Assembly (NCBI RefSeq): GCF_023856365.1
Contig: NW_026042694.1
Coordinates: 1-64,000, forward strand
Source of the DNA: Brienomyrus brachyistius
Lineage: Eukaryota > Chordata > Actinopteri > Osteoglossiformes > Mormyridae
Direction of reading: 5' to 3'
Length of the DNA: 64,000 nucleotides
Shown here: piece after piece, positions 41,801 through 58,224 of the stretch
Layout of the letters: each line of letters opens with the position of its first letter
Position numbering within the stretch: position 1 is the first letter of the stretch
The notes under the pieces: generated by a model
Databases searched by the model: none
What the model saw: only the letters and a program-made list of their open reading frames with translations
What the model was told of the DNA's origin: nothing
Translations under genes and position numbers: made by a program

Positions 41801-44800
41801 ATGCTAATATGCTATGCTAATATGCTAATATGCTAATACGCTAATATGCTAACACGCTATGCTAATATATTAATATGCTTATATGCTAATATGCTAATAT
41901 GCTATGCTAATATACTAATATGCTATGCTAATATGCTAATATGCTAATACGCTAATATGCTAACACGCTATGCTAATATGCTAATATGCTAATATGCTAA
42001 TATGCAAATATGCTAACACGCTATGCTAATATGCTAATATGCTAATTTGCTAATATGCTAATATGCTAATATGCTAATATGCTAACATGCTATGCTAATA
42101 TGCTAATATGCTAATATGCTATGCTAATATGCTATGCTAATATACTAATATGCTAATACGCTATGCTAACACGCTATGCTAATATGCTATGCTAATATGC
42201 TAATATGCTAATATACTATGCTAATATGCTAATACGCTAATATGCTAATACGCTAATACGCTAACACGCTATGCTAATATGCTAATATGCTAAGATGCTA
42301 ATATGCTATGCTAATATGCTAATATGCCAATATGCTAATACGCTAATATGCTAACACGCTATGCTAACACGCTATGCTAATATGCTAATATGCTAATATG
42401 CTAATATGCTAATATGCTAATATGCTAATATGCTAATATGCTAATATGCTATGCTAATATGCTAATATGCTAATATGCTAATACGCTAATACGCTAATAC
42501 GCTAATATGTTATGCTATGCTAATATGCTATTATGCTAATATGCTAATATGTTAATTTGCTAATATGCTATGCTAATGTGCTAATATGCTAATATGCTAA
42601 CACGCTATGCTAATATGCTAATATGCTAATATGCTAATATGCTAACACGCTATGCTAATATGCTAATATGCTAATATGCTAATATGCTAATATGCTAATA
42701 TGCTAATATTCAATGCTAATATGCTAATATGCTAATATGCTAATATGCTAACACGCTATGCTAATATGCTAATATGCTAATATGCTAATTTGCTAATACG
42801 CTATGCTAATATGCTAATATGCTAATATGCTAATATGCTAATATGCTAATATGCTAATATGCTAATACGCTAATATGCTAACACGCTATGCTAATATGCT
42901 AGTATGCTAATATGCTAATATGCAAACACGCTATGCTAATATGCTAATATGCTAATATGCTAATATGCTAACACGCTATGCTAATATGCTAATATGCTAA
43001 TATGCTAATATGCTAATACGCATATATGGTAACACGCTATGCTAATATGCTATGCTAATATGCTAATATGCTAATATACTATGCTAATATGCTAATATGC
43101 TAATACGCCAACACGCTAATATGTTAACATGCTATGCTAATATGCTATTATGCTAATATGCTATGTTAATATGCTAATATGCTATGCTAATGTGTTAATA
43201 TGCTAATATGCTAATACGCTATGCTAATATGCTAATATGCTAATATACTAATATGCTAATATGCTAACACGCTATGCTAATATGCTAATATGCTAATATG
43301 CTAATATGCTAATATTCTAAAGCTAATATGCTAATATGCTAATACGCTAATATGCTAACACGCTATGCTAATATGCTAATATGCTAATATGCTAATATGC
43401 TAATATGCTAATATGCTAATACGCTATGCTAATATGCTAATATGCTAATATGCTAATATGCTAATATGCTATGCTAATATGCTAATATGCTAATACGCTA
43501 ATATGCAAACACGCTATGCTAATATGCTAATATGCTAATATGCTAATATGCTAATATGCTATGCTAATATGCTAATATGCTAATACGCTAATATGCTAAC
43601 ACGCTATGCTAATATGCTAATATGCTAATATGCTAATATGCTAACACGCTATGCTAATATGCTAATATGCTATGCTAATATGCTATGCTAATATGCTATG
43701 CTAATATGCTAATATGCTAATCCGCTAATATATTAACACGCTATGCTAATATGCTAATATGCTAATATGCTAACACGCTATGCTAATATGCTGATGCTAT
43801 GCTAATATGCTAATATGCTATGCTAATATGCTAATATGCTAATATGCTAATATGCTATGCTAATATGCTAATATGCTAATACGCTAATATACTAACACGC
43901 TATGCTAATATGCTATGTTAATATACTAATATGCTAATATGCTAATATGCTAATATGCTATGCTAATATGCATATTCTAATACGCTAATATGCTAACACG
44001 CTATGCTAATATGCTAATATGCTAATATGCTAATATGCTAATATGCTATGCTAATATGCTAATATGCTAATACGCTAATATGCTAACACGCTATGCTAAT
44101 ATGCTAATATGCTAATATGTTAATATGCTATGCTAATATGCTATGTTAATACGCTAATATGCTAATATACTATGCTAATATGCTAATACGCTAATATGCT
44201 ATGCTAATATGCTAATATGCTAATATGCTAATATGCTAATATGCTAATATGCTAATATGCAAATATGCTAATATGCTAATATGCTAATATGCTAATATGC
44301 TATGCAAATATGCTAATATGCTAACACGCTATGCTAATATGCTTATGCTAATATGCTAATATGCTAATATGCTATGCTAATATGCTAATACGCTAATATG
44401 CTAACACGCTATACTAATATGCTAATATGCTAATATACTAATATGCTAATATGCTATGCTAATATGCTAAGATGCTAATATGCTATGCTAATATGCTAAT
44501 ATGCTAATACGCTAATATGCTAACATGCTATGCTAATATGCTAATATGCTATGGTAATATGCTAATATGCTAATATGCTAATATACTAATATGCTAATAT
44601 GCTAATATGCTAATATGATAATATGCTATGCTAATATGCTATGCTAATATGCTATGCTAATATGCTAATATGCTAATGTGCTAATATGCTAATATGCTAA
44701 TATGCTAATATGCTAATATACTAATACGCTAATATACTAACATGCTATGCTAATATGCTAATATGCTAATATGCTAATATGCTAATATGCTAATATGCTA

Positions 44801-47800
44801 ATATGCTAATATGCTATGCTAATATGCTAATATGCTAATACGCTAATATGCTAACACGCTATGCTAATATGCTATGCTAATATGCTAATATGCTAATATA
44901 CTATGCTAATATGCTAATACGCTAATATACTAACACGCTATGCTAATATGCTATGCTAATATGCTAATATGCTAATATGCTAATATGTTAATATGCTAAT
45001 ATGCTATGCTAATATGCTAATATGCTAATACGCTAATATGCTAACACGCTAATATGCTAACACGCTATGCTAATATGCTAATATGCTAATATGCTAATAT
45101 GCTAATATACTATGCTAATATGCTAATATGCTATGCTAATACGCTAATATGTTAACATGCTATGCTAATATGCTATTATGCTATGCTAATATGCTAATAT
45201 GCTAATATGCTAATATGCTAATATGCTAACACGCTATGCTAATATGCTAATATGCTATGCTAATATGCTTATATGCTAATTTTCTATGCTAATATGCTAA
45301 TATGCTAATATGCTAATACGCTAATATGCTAACACGCTATGCTAATATGCTAATATGCTAATATGCTAATATGCTAATATGCTAACACACTATGCTAATA
45401 TGCTAATATGCTAATATGCTAATATGCTAATATGCTAATATGCTATGCTAATATGCTAATATGCTAATATGCTAATAAGCTAATACGCTAATATGCTAAT
45501 ATGCTAATATGCTAATACGCTATGCTAACACGCTATGCTAATACGCTAATATGCTAATATACTAATATGCTAATATGCTATGCTAATATGCTAAGATGCT
45601 AATATGCTATGCTAATATGCTAATATGCTAATACGCTAATATGCTAACATGCTATGCTAATATGCTAATATGCTATGGTAATATGCTAATATGCTAATAT
45701 GCTAATATACTAATATGCTAATATGCTAATATGCTAATATGCTATGCTAATATGCTATGCTAATATGCTATGCTAATATGCTAATATGCTAATGTGCTAA
45801 TATGCTAATATGCTAATATGCTAATACGCTAATATACTAACATGCTATGCTAATATGCTAATATGCTAATATGCTAATATGCTAATATGCTAATATGCTA
45901 TGCTAATATGCTAATATGCTAATATGCTAATATGCTAATATGCTAATACGCTAATATGCTAACACGCTATGCTAATATGCTATGCTAATATGCTAATATG
46001 CTAATATACTATGCTAATATGCTAATACGCTAATATGCTAACACGCTATACTAATATGCTAATATGCTAATATGCTAATATGCTAATATGCTAATATGTT
46101 AATATGCTAATATGCTATGCTAATATGCTAATATGCTAATACGCTAATATGCTAACACGCTAATATGCTAACACGCTATGCTAATATGCTAATATGCTAA
46201 TATGCTAATATGCTAATATGCTATGCTAATATGCTAATATGCTAATATGCTAATACGCTAATATGTTAACATGCTATGCTAATATGCTATTATGCTAATA
46301 TGCTAATATGCTAATATGCTAATATGCTAATATGCTAATATGCTAACACGCTATGCTAATATACTAATATGCTATGCTAATATGCTTATATGCTAATTTT
46401 CTATGCTAATATGCTAATATGCTAATATGCTAATATGCTAATATGCTAATATGCTAATACGCTAATATGCTAACACGCTATGCTAATATGCTAATATGCT
46501 AATATGCTAATATGCTAATATGCTAATATGCTAACACACTATGCTAATATGCTAATATGCTAATATGCTAATATGCTAATATGCTATGCTAATATGCTAA
46601 TATGCTAATATGCTAAGCTAATACGCTAATATGCTAATATGCTAATATGCTAATACGCTATGCTAACACGCTATGCTAATACGCTAATATGCTATGCTAA
46701 TATGCTAATATGCTAATATGCTAATATGCTAATATGCTAACACGCTAATATGCTAACACGCTATGCTAATATGCTAATATGCTAATATGCTAATATGCTA
46801 TGCTAATACGTTAATACGCTAATATGTTAACATGCTATGCTAATATGCTATTATGCTAATATTGTAATATGTTAATATGCTAATATGCTATACTAATGTG
46901 CTAATATGCTAATATGCTAACACGCTATGCTAATATGCTAATATGCTAATATGCTAAAACGCAATGCTAATATGCTAATATGCTAATATGCTAATATGCT
47001 AATATTCTATGCTAATATGCTAATATGCTAATATGCTAATATGCTAATATTCTATGCTAATATGCTAATATGCTAATATGCTAATATGCTAATATGCTAT
47101 GCTAATATGCTAATATGCTAATATGCTAACACGCTAATATGCTAATACGCTATGCTAATATGCTAATATGCTAATATGCTAATATGCTAATATGCTATGC
47201 TAATTTGCTAATATGCTAATACGTTACGCTAATATGTTAACATGCTATGCTAATATGCTATTATGCTAATATGCTAATATGTTAATATGCTAATATGCTA
47301 TGTTAATGTGCTAATATGCTAATATGCTAATATGCTATGCTAATATGCTATGCTAATATGCTAATACGCTAATATGCTAACACGCTATGCTAATATGCTA
47401 ATATGCTAGTATGCTAATATGCTAATATGCTAACACGCTATGCTAATATGCTAATATGCTAATATGCTAATATGCTAATATGCTATGCTAATATGCTAAT
47501 ATGCTAATATGCTAATACGCTAATATGCTATGCTAATATGCTAATATGCTAGAATGCTAATATGCTAATGTGTTAATATGCTAATATGCTATGCTAATAT
47601 GCTAATATGCTAATACGCTAATATGCTAACATGCTATGCTAATATATTAATATGCTAATATGCTAATATGCTAATATGCTATGCTAATATACTAATATGC
47701 TATGCTAATATGCTAATATGCTAATATGCTAACACGCTATGCTAATATGCTAATATGCTAATATGCTAATATGCTAACACGCTATGCTATATGCTAATAT

Positions 47801-50800
47801 GCTAATATGCTAATACGCTAATATGCTAACACGCTATGCTAATATGCTATGCTAATATGCTAATATGCTAATATACTATGCTAATATGCTAATATGCTAA
47901 TATGCTAATACGCTAACACGCTATAACATACTATGCTAATATGCTATTATGCTAATATACTAATATGTTAATATGCTAATATGCTATGCTAATGTGCTAA
48001 TATGCTAATATGCTAATATGCTAACACGCTATGCTAATATGCTAATATGCTAATATGCTAATATGCTAATATGCTAATATGCCATGCTAATATGCTAATA
48101 TGCTAATACACTAATATGCTAACACGCTATGCTAATATGCTAATATGCTAATATGCTAATATGCTATGCTAATACACTAATATGCTATGCTAATATGCTA
48201 ATATGCTAATACGCTAATATGCTAACACGCTATGCTAATATGCTAATATGCTATGCTAAAATGCTAATATGCTAACACGCTATGCTAATATGCTAATATG
48301 CTAATATGCTAATATGCTATGCTAATATGCTAATATGCTAATATGCTAATACTCTAATATGCTATGCTAATATGCTAATATGCTAATACGCTATGCTAAC
48401 ACGCTATGTTAATATGCTAATATGCTAATATGCTAATATGCTAATATACTAAGATGCTATGCTAATATGCTAACATGCTAATACGTTAACATGCTAATAC
48501 GCTAAGCTAATATGCTAATATGCTAATATGCTAATATGCTAATATGCTAATATGCTAATATGCTAATATGCTATGCTAATATGCTAATATGCTAATATGC
48601 TATGCTAATATGCTAATATGCTATGCTAATATGTTAATATGCTAATACGCTATGCTAACACGCTATGCTAATATGCTAATATGCTAATATGCTAATATGC
48701 TAATATGCTATGCTAATATGCTAATATGCTAATATGCTAATATGCTAATACGCTAATATACTAACACGCTATGCTAATATGCTAATATGCTAATATGCTA
48801 TGCTAATATGCTAATATGCTAATATGCTAATACGCTAATATGCTAACACGCTATGCTAATATGCTAATATGCTATGCTAACACGCTATGCTAATATGCTA
48901 ATATGCTAATACGCTAATATGCTAACACGCTATGCTAATATGCTAATGTGCTAATATGCTAACACGCTATGCTAATATGCTAATATGCTATGCTAATATG
49001 CTAATATGCTAATATGCTATGCTAATATGCTAATATGCTAATCCGCTAATATAACACACTATGCTAATATGCTAATATACTAATATGCTAATATGCTAAC
49101 ACGCTATGCTAATATGCTAATATGCTAATATGGTATGCTAATATGCTAATATGCTAATACGCTAATATGCTAACACGCTATGCTAATATGCTAATATGCT
49201 ATGCTAATATGCTAATATGCTAATATGTTAATATGCTAATATGCTAATATGCTAATATGCTATGTTAATATGCTAATATGCTAATATGCTAACACGCTAT
49301 GCTAATATGCTAATATGCTAATATGCTAATATACTAATATGCTAATATGCTATGCTAATATGCTAATATGCTAATACGCTAATATGCTAACACGCTATGT
49401 TAATATGCTAATATGCTAATATGCTAATATGCTATGCTAATATGCTAATATGCTAATACGCTAATATGCTAACACACTATGCTAATATGCTAATATGCTA
49501 ATATGCTAATATGCTATGTTAATACGCTAATATGCTAACACGCTATGCTAATATGCTAATATGCTAATATGCTAATATGCTATGCTAATATGCTAATATG
49601 CTAATATGCTAATATGCTATGCTAATATGCTAATATGCTAATATGCTAACACGCTATGCTAATATGCTAATATGCTAATATGCTAATATGCTAATATGCT
49701 AATATGCTAATATGCTAATATGCTATGCTAATATGCTAATACGCTAATATGCTAACATGCTATACTAACATGCTAATATGCTAATATGCTAATATGCTAA
49801 TATGCTATGCTAATATGCTAAGATACTAATATGCTAAGATGCTAATATGCTATGCTAATATGCTAATATGCTAATACGCTAATATGCTAACACGCTATGC
49901 TAATATGCTAATATGCTATGGTAATATGCTAATATACTAATATGCTAATATGCTAATATGCTAATATGCTAATATGCTATGCTAATATTCTATGCTAATA
50001 TGCTAATATGCTAATGTGCTAATATGCTAATATGCTAATATGCTAATATGCTAATATGCTAATATGCTAATATGCTAACATGCTATGCTAATATGCTAAT
50101 ATGCTAATATGCTATGCTAATATGCTATGCTAATATGCTAATATGCTAATACGCTATGCTAACACGCTATGCTAATATGCTATGCTAATATGCTAATATG
50201 CTAATATACTATGCTAATATGCTAATACGCTAATATGCTAACACGCTATGCTAATATGCTAATATGCTAATATGCTAATATGCTATGCTAATATACTAAT
50301 ATGCTAATATGCTAAGATGCTATGCTAATATGCTAACATGCTAATACGTTAACATGCTAATACGCTAAGCTAATATGCTAATATGCTAATATGCTAATAT
50401 GCTATGCTAATATGCTAATATGCTAATATGCTATGCTAATATGCTAATATGCTATGCTAATATGTTAATATGCTAATACGCTAATATGCTAACATGCTAT
50501 GCTAATATGCTAATATGCTAATATGCTAATATGCTATGCTAATATGCTAATATGCTAATATGCTAATATGCTAATACGCTAATACGCTAATATGCTAATA
50601 TGCTATGCTAATATGCTAATATGCTAATATGCTAATATGCTATGCTAATATGCTAATATGCTAATACGCTAATATGCTAACACGCTATGCTAATATGCTA
50701 ATATGCTAATATGCTAATATGCTAACACGCTATGCTAATATGCTAATATGCTATGCTAATATGCTAATATGCTATGCAAATATGCTAATATCCTAATCCG

Positions 50801-53406
50801 CTAATATGTTAACACACTATGCTAATATGCTAATATGCTAATATGCTAATATGCTATGCTAATATTCTATGCTAATATGCTAATATGCTAATGTGCTAAT
50901 ATGCTAATATGCTAATATGCTAATATGCTAATATGCTAATATGCTAATATGCTAACATGCTATGCTAATATGCTAATATGCTAATATGCTATGCTATGCT
51001 ATGCTAATATGCTAATATGCTAATACGCTATGCTAACACGCTATGCTAATATGCTAATATGCTATTATACTAATATGCTAATATGCTAACACGCTATGCT
51101 AATATGCTAATATGCTAATATGCTAATATGCTATGCTAATATGCTAATATGCTAATACGCTAATATGCTAACACGCTATGCTAATATGCTATGCTAGTAT
51201 GCTAATATGCTAATGTGCTAATATGCTAATATGCTATGCTAATATGCTAATATGCTAATACGCTAATATGCTAACACGCTATGCTAATATATTAATATGC
51301 TTATATGCTAATATGCTAATATGCTATGCTAATATACTAATATGCTATGCTAATATGCTAATATGCTAATACGCTAATATGCTAACACGCTATGCTAATA
51401 TGCTAATATGCTAATATGCTAATATGCAAATATGCTAACACGCTATGCTAATATGCTAATATGCTAATTTGCTAATATGCTAATATGCTAATATGCTAAC
51501 ATGCTATGCTAATATGCTAATATGCTAATATGCTATGCTAATATGCTATGCTAATATGCTAATATGCTAATACGCTATGCTAACACGCTATGCTAATATG
51601 CTATGCTAATATGCTAATATGCTAATATGCTAATATGCTAACACGCTATGCTAATATGCTAATATGCTAATATGCTAATATGCTAATACGCAAATATGGT
51701 AACACGCTATGCTAATATGCTATGCTAATATGCTAATATGCTAATATACTATGCTAATATGCTAATATGCTAATACGCCAACACGCTAATATGTTATGCT
51801 ATGCTAATATGCTATTATGCTAATATGCTATGTTAATATGCTAATATGCTATGCTAATGTGTTAATATGCTAATATGCTAATACGCTATGCTAATATGCT
51901 AATATGCTAATATGCTAATATGCTAATATGCTAACACGCTATGCTAATATGCTAATATGCTAATATGCTAATATTCTAAAGCTAATATGCTAATATGCTA
52001 ATACGCTAATATGCTAACACGCTATGCTAATATGCTAATATGCTAATATGCTAATATGCTAATATGCTAATATGCTAATATGCTAATACGCTATGCTAAT
52101 ATGCTAATATGCTAATATGCTAATATGCTAATATGCTATGCTAATATGCTAATATGCTAATACGCTAATATGCTAACACGCTATGCTAATATGCTAATAT
52201 GCTAATATGCTAATATGCTAATATGCTATGCTAATATGCTAATATGCTAATACGCTAATATGCTAACACGCTATGCTAATATGCTAATATGCTAATATGC
52301 TAATATGCTATGCTAATATGCTAATATGCTAATATGCTAATACGCTAATATGCTAACACGCTATGCTAACACGCTATGCTAATATGCTAATATGCTAATA
52401 TGCTAATATGCTAATATGCTAATATGCTAATATGCTAATATGCTATGCTATGCTAATATGCTAATACGCTAATACGCTAATACGCTAATACGCTAATATG
52501 TTAACATGCTATGCTAATATGCTATTATGCTAATATGCTAATATGTTAATATGCTAAAATGCTATGCTAATGTGCTAATATGCTAATATGCTAACACGCT
52601 ATGCTAATATGCTAATATGCTAATATGCTAATATGCTAATATGCTAATATGCTAACACGCTATGCTAATATGCTAATATGCTAATATGCTAATATGCTAA
52701 TATTCAATGCTAATATGCTAATATGCTAATATGCTAATATGCTAACACGCTATGCTAATATGCTAATATGCTAATATGCTAATTTGCTAATACGCTATGC
52801 TAATATGCTAATATGCTAATATGCTAATATGCTAATATGCTAATACGCTTATATGCTAACACGCTATGCTAATATACTAGTATGCTAATATGCTAATATG
52901 CTAACACGCTATGCTAATATGCTAATATGCTAATATGCTAATATGCTAATATACTAACACGCTATGCTAATATACTAATATGCTAATATGCTAATATGCT
53001 AATATGCTATGCTAATATGCTAATATGCTAATACGCTAATATGCTATGCTAATATGCTAATATGCTAATACGCTATGCTAACACGCTATGCTAATATGCT
53101 GATATGCTAATATGCTAATATGCTAATATGCTAAGATGCTATGCTAATATGCTAACATTCTAATACGTTAACATGCTAATACGCTATGCTAATATGCTAA
53201 TATACTAATATGCTAATATGCTAATATGCTATACTAATATGCTAATATGCTATGCTAATATGCTAATATGCTAATACGCTAATATGCTAACATGCTATGC
53301 TAATATGCTAATATGCTAATATGCTAATATGCTAATATGCTAATATGCTAATATGCTATGCTAATATGCTATGCTAATATGCTATGCTAATATGCTAATA
53401 TGCTAA
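37488..53406 (+). repeat. Super-HOR copy II, about 15.92 kb
   Basis: This copy has the same marker order as copy I: ATGCAAAT 38023, ATGG 38305, TAGG 39369, TAGG 41009, ATTAATATGC 41869, CTAAAGCT near 43316, TCCGC 43721, palindrome 43965, ATTGTAAT 46861, GCTATTATG 47943, TCCGC 49043. It then carries an additional 3.3 kb (about 49.43-52.74 kb) that includes another CTAAAGCT module near 51976 and a GCTATTATG at 51811. Copy-specific substitutions include ACGCATATATGG at 43018 (ACGCAAATATGG in the others) and GCTAGTATGC near 47406 where copies I and III have GCTAGTATAC. No gene is present. Confidence 0.88.
49430..52740 (+). repeat. 3.3 kb block present in copy II and absent from copy I
   Basis: The left part (49.43 to about 50.7 kb) matches the end of the window (62.7-64.0 kb) at an offset of about 13.26 kb, so copy III also carries it. 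The right part (51.06-52.2 kb) matches 57.58-58.7 kb, not only in marker order but in two derived features: a missing 0.75 kb between ATGCAAAT (51424) and ACGCAAATATGG (near 51690), and TGTTATGCTATG in place of TGTTAACATGCTATG near 51793. The block therefore appears to be assembled from copy III-like sequence. No gene is present. Confidence 0.8.
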
Positions 53407-56400
53407 TCCGCTAATATGTTAACACGCTATACTGATATGCTAATATGCTAATATGCTAACACGCTATGCTATGCTAAGACGCTATGCTAATATGCTAATA
53501 TGCTATGCTAATATGCTAATATGCTAATATGCTAATATGCTAATATGCTATGCTAATATGCTAATATGCTAATATGCTAATACGCTAATATGCTAACACG
53601 CTATGCTAATATGCTATGTTAATATGCTAATATGCTAATATGCTAATATGCTAATATGCTATGCTAATATGCATATTCTAATACGCTAATATGCTAACAC
53701 GCTATGCTAATATGCTAATATGCTAATATGCTAATATGCTAATATGCTATGCTAATATGCTAATATGCTAATACGCTAATATGCTAACACGCTATGCTAA
53801 TATGCTAATATGCTAAGATGCTAATATGCTAATATGCTATGTTAATATGCTAATATGCTAACACGCTATTCTAATATGCTAATATGCTAATATGTTAATA
53901 TGCTAATATGCTATGCTAATATGCTAATATGCTAATATGCTAATATGCTAATATGCTATGCAAATATGCTAATATGCTAACACGCTATGCTAATATGCTA
54001 ATATGCTAATATGCTAATATGCTAATATGCTAATATGCTAATATGCTATGCTAATATTCTAATATGCTAATACGCTAATATGCTAACACGCTATACTAAT
54101 ATGCTAATATGCTAATATACTAATATGCTAATATGCTATGCTAATATGCTAAGATGCTAATATGCTATGCTAATATGCTAATATGCTAATACGCTAATAT
54201 GCTAACATGCTATGCTAATATGCTAATATGCTATGGTAATATGCTAATATGCTAATATGCTAATATACTAATATGCTAATATGCTAATATGCTATGCTAA
54301 TATGCTATGCTAATATGCTAATGTGCTAATATGCTAATATGCTAATATACTAATACGCTAATATACTAACATGCTATGCTAATATGCTAATATGCTAATA
54401 TGCTAATATGCTAATATGCTAATATGCTATGCTAATATGCTAATATGCTAATACGCTAATATGGTAACACGCTATGCTAATATGCTATGCTAATATGCTA
54501 ATATGCTAATATACTATGCTAATATGCTAATACGCTAATATGCTAACACGCTATGCTAATATGCTAATATGCTAATATGCTAATATGTTAATATGCTAAT
54601 ATGCTATGCTAATATGCTAATATGCTAATACGCTAATATGCTAACACGCTAATATGCTAACACGCTATGCTAATATGCTAATATGCTAATATGCTATGCT
54701 AATATGCTAATATGCTAATATGCTAATACGCTAATATGTTAACATGCTATGCTAATATGCTATTATGCTAATATGCTAATATGCTAATATGCTAATATGC
54801 TAACACGCTATGCTAATATGCTAATATGCTATGCTAATATGCTTATATGCTAATATTCTATGCTAATATACTAATATGCTAATATGCTAATATGCTAATA
54901 CGCTAATATGCTAACACGCTATGCTAATATGCTAATATGCTAATATGCTAATATGCTAATATGCTAACACACTATGCTAATATGCTAATATGCTAATATG
55001 CTAATATGCTAATATGCTAATATGCTATGCTAATATGCTAATATGCTATGCTAATATGCTAATATGCTAATATGCTAATACGCTAATATGCTAATATGCT
55101 AATACGCTATGCTAACATGCTATGCTAATACGCTAATATGCTATGCTAATATGCTAATATGCTAATATGCTAATATGCTAATATGCTAACACGCTAATAT
55201 GCTAACACGCTATGCTAATGTGCTAATATGCTAATATGCTAATATGCTAATATGCTATGCTAATACGTTAATAGGCTAATATGTTAACATGCTATGCTAA
55301 TATGCTATTATGCTAATATGCTAATATGTTAATATGCTAATATGCTATGCTAATGTGCTAATATGCTAATATGCTAACACGCTATGCTAATATGCTAATA
55401 TGCTAATATGCTAATATGCTAATATGCTAATATGCTATGTTAATACGCTAATATGCTAACACGCTATGCTAATATGCTAATATGCTAATATGCTAATATG
55501 CTAATATGCTATGCTAATATGCTAATATGCTAATATGCTAATATGCTAATATGCTAATATGCTATGCAAATATGCTAATATGCTAACACGCTATGCTAAT
55601 ATGCTAATATGCTAATATGCTAATATGCTAATATGCTATGCTAATATGCTAATATGCTAATACGCTAATATGCTAACACGCTATACTAATATGCTAATAT
55701 GCTAATATACTAATATGCTAATATGCTATGCTAATATGCTAAGATGCTAATATGCTATGCTAATATGCTAATATGCTAATACGCTAATATGCTAACATGC
55801 TATGCTAATATGCTAATATGCTATGGTAATATGCTAATATGCTAATATGCTAATATACTAATATGCTAATATGCTAATATGCTATGCTAATATACTATGC
55901 TAATATGCTAATATGCTAATGTGCTAATATGCTAATATGCTAATATGCTAATATGCTAATATGCTAATACGCTAATATACTAACATGCTATGCTAATATG
56001 CTAATATGCTAATATGCTAATATGCTAATATGCTATACTAATATGCTAATATGCTAATACGCTAATATGCTAACACGCTATGCTAATATGCTATGCTAAT
56101 ATGCTAATATGCTAATATGCTAATATACTATGCTAATATGCTAATACGCTAATATGCTAACACGCTATGCTAATATGCTAATATGCTAATATGCTATGTT
56201 AATATGCTAATATGCTATGCTAATATGCTAATATGCTAATACGCTAATATGCTAACACGCTAATATGCTAACACGCTATGCTAATATGCTAATATGCTAA
56301 TATGCTAATATGCTAATATGCTATGCTAATATGCTAATATGCTAATATGCTAATACGCTAATATGTTAACATGCTATGCTAATATGCTATTATGCTAATA

Positions 56401-56566
56401 TGCTAATATGCTAATATGCTAATATGCTAACACGCTATGCTAATATGCTAATATGCTAATATGCTAATATGCTAATATGCTAATATGCTAACACGCTATG
56501 CTAATATGCTAATATGCTATGCTAATATGCTTATTTGCTAATATTCTATGCTAATATGCTAATATG

Positions 56567-56579
56567 CTAATTAGCTAAT
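56567..56579. other. Unique overlapping palindromes CTAATTAG and ATTAGCTAAT
   Basis: A single irregular unit gives CTAATTAGCTAAT here. It contains the 8-bp palindrome CTAATTAG (56567-56574) and the 10-bp palindrome ATTAGCTAAT (56570-56579), as well as the homeodomain-type core TAATTA. The homologous positions in copies I and II (near 27.7 and 40.6 kb) have regular units, so this is private to copy III. Confidence 0.8.
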
Positions 56580-57944
56580 ATGCTAATATGCTAATATGCT
56601 AATACGCTAATATGCTAACACGCTATGCTAATATGCTAATATGCTAATATGCTAATATGCTAATATGCTAATATGCTAACACACTATGCTAATATGCTAA
56701 TATGCTAATATGCTAATATGCTAATATGCTAATATGCTATGCTAATATGCTAATATGCTATGCTAATATGCTAATATGCTAATATGCTAATATGCTAATA
56801 CGCTAATATGCTAATATGCTAATACGCTATGCTAACACGCTATGCTAATACGCTAATATGCTATGCTAATATGCTAATATGCTAATATGCTAACACGCTA
56901 ATATGCTAACACGCTATGCTAATGTGCTAATATGCTAATATGCTAATATGCTAATATGCTATGCTAATACGTTAATAGGTTAATATGTTAACATGCTATG
57001 TTAATATGCTATTATGCTAATATGCTAATATGTTAAAATGCTAATATGCTATGCTAATGTGCTAATATGCTAATATGCTAACACGCTATGCTAATATGCT
57101 AATATGCTAATATGCTAATATGCTAAAACGCCATGCTAATATGCTAATATGCTAATATTCTATGCTAATATGCTAATATGCTAATATGCTAATATGCTAT
57201 GCTAATATGCTAATATGCTAATACGCTATGCTAACACGCTATGCTAATACGCTAATACGCTATGCTAATATGCTAATATGCTAATATGTTAATATGCTAA
57301 TATGCTAACACGCTAATATGCTAACACGCTATGCTAATATGCTAATATGCTAATATGCTAATATGCTATGCTAATATGCTAATATGCTAATACGTTAATA
57401 CGCTAATATGTTAACATGCTATGCTAATATGCTATTATGCTAATATGCTAATATGTTAATATGCTAATATGCTATGTTAATGTGCTAATATGCTAATATG
57501 CTAATATGCTATGCTAATATGCTAATATGCTAATATGCTAATACGCTAATATGCTAACACGCTATGCTAATATGCTAATATGCTATTATACTAATATGCT
57601 AATATGCTAACACGCTATGCTAATATGCTAATATGCTAATATGCTAATATGCTATGCTAATATGCTAATATGCTAATACGCTAATATGCTAACACGCTAT
57701 GCTAATATGCTATGCTAGTATGCTAATATGCTAATGTGCTAATATGCTAATATGCTATGCTAATATGCTAATATGCTAATACGCTAATATGCTAACACGC
57801 TATGCTAATATATTAATATGCTTATATGCTAATATGCTAATATGCTATGCTAATATACTAATATGCTATGCTAATATGCTAATATGCTAATACGCTAATA
57901 TGCTAACACGCTATGCTAATATGCTAATATGCTAATATGCTAAT

Positions 57945-58224
57945 ATGCAAATATGCTAACACGCTATGCTAATATGCTAATATGCTAATTTGCTAATATG
58001 CTAATATGCTAATATGCTAACATGCTATGCTAATATGCTAATATGCTAATATGCTATGCTAATATGCTATGCTAATATGCTAATATGCTAATACGCTATG
58101 CTAACACGCTATGCTAATATGCTATGCTAATATGCTAATATGCTAATATGCTAATATGCTAACACGCTATGCTAATATGCTAATATGCTAATATGCTAAT
58201 ATGCTAATACGCAAATATGGTAAC
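57945..58224 (+). other. Junction of a 0.76 kb block loss in copy III
   Basis: The distance from ATGCAAAT to the following ACGCAAATATGG is about 0.27 kb here (57945 to about 58210). It is about 1.01 kb in copy I (29072 to 30081) and copy II (42002 to 43018). The same short form occurs in copy II's extra block (51424 to about 51690). The loss removed the CTAAGATG and CTAATATGCCAAT modules and one GCTATTATG cassette. Confidence 0.83.

Noticed and set aside
49430..52740. Link between the about 3.33 kb size of the block missing from copy I and the 3.33 kb HOR at 4.5-11.2 kb
   Set aside because: The sizes agree, but the contents differ: only 51.06-52.0 kb resembles part of that HOR. The size match is probably chance.
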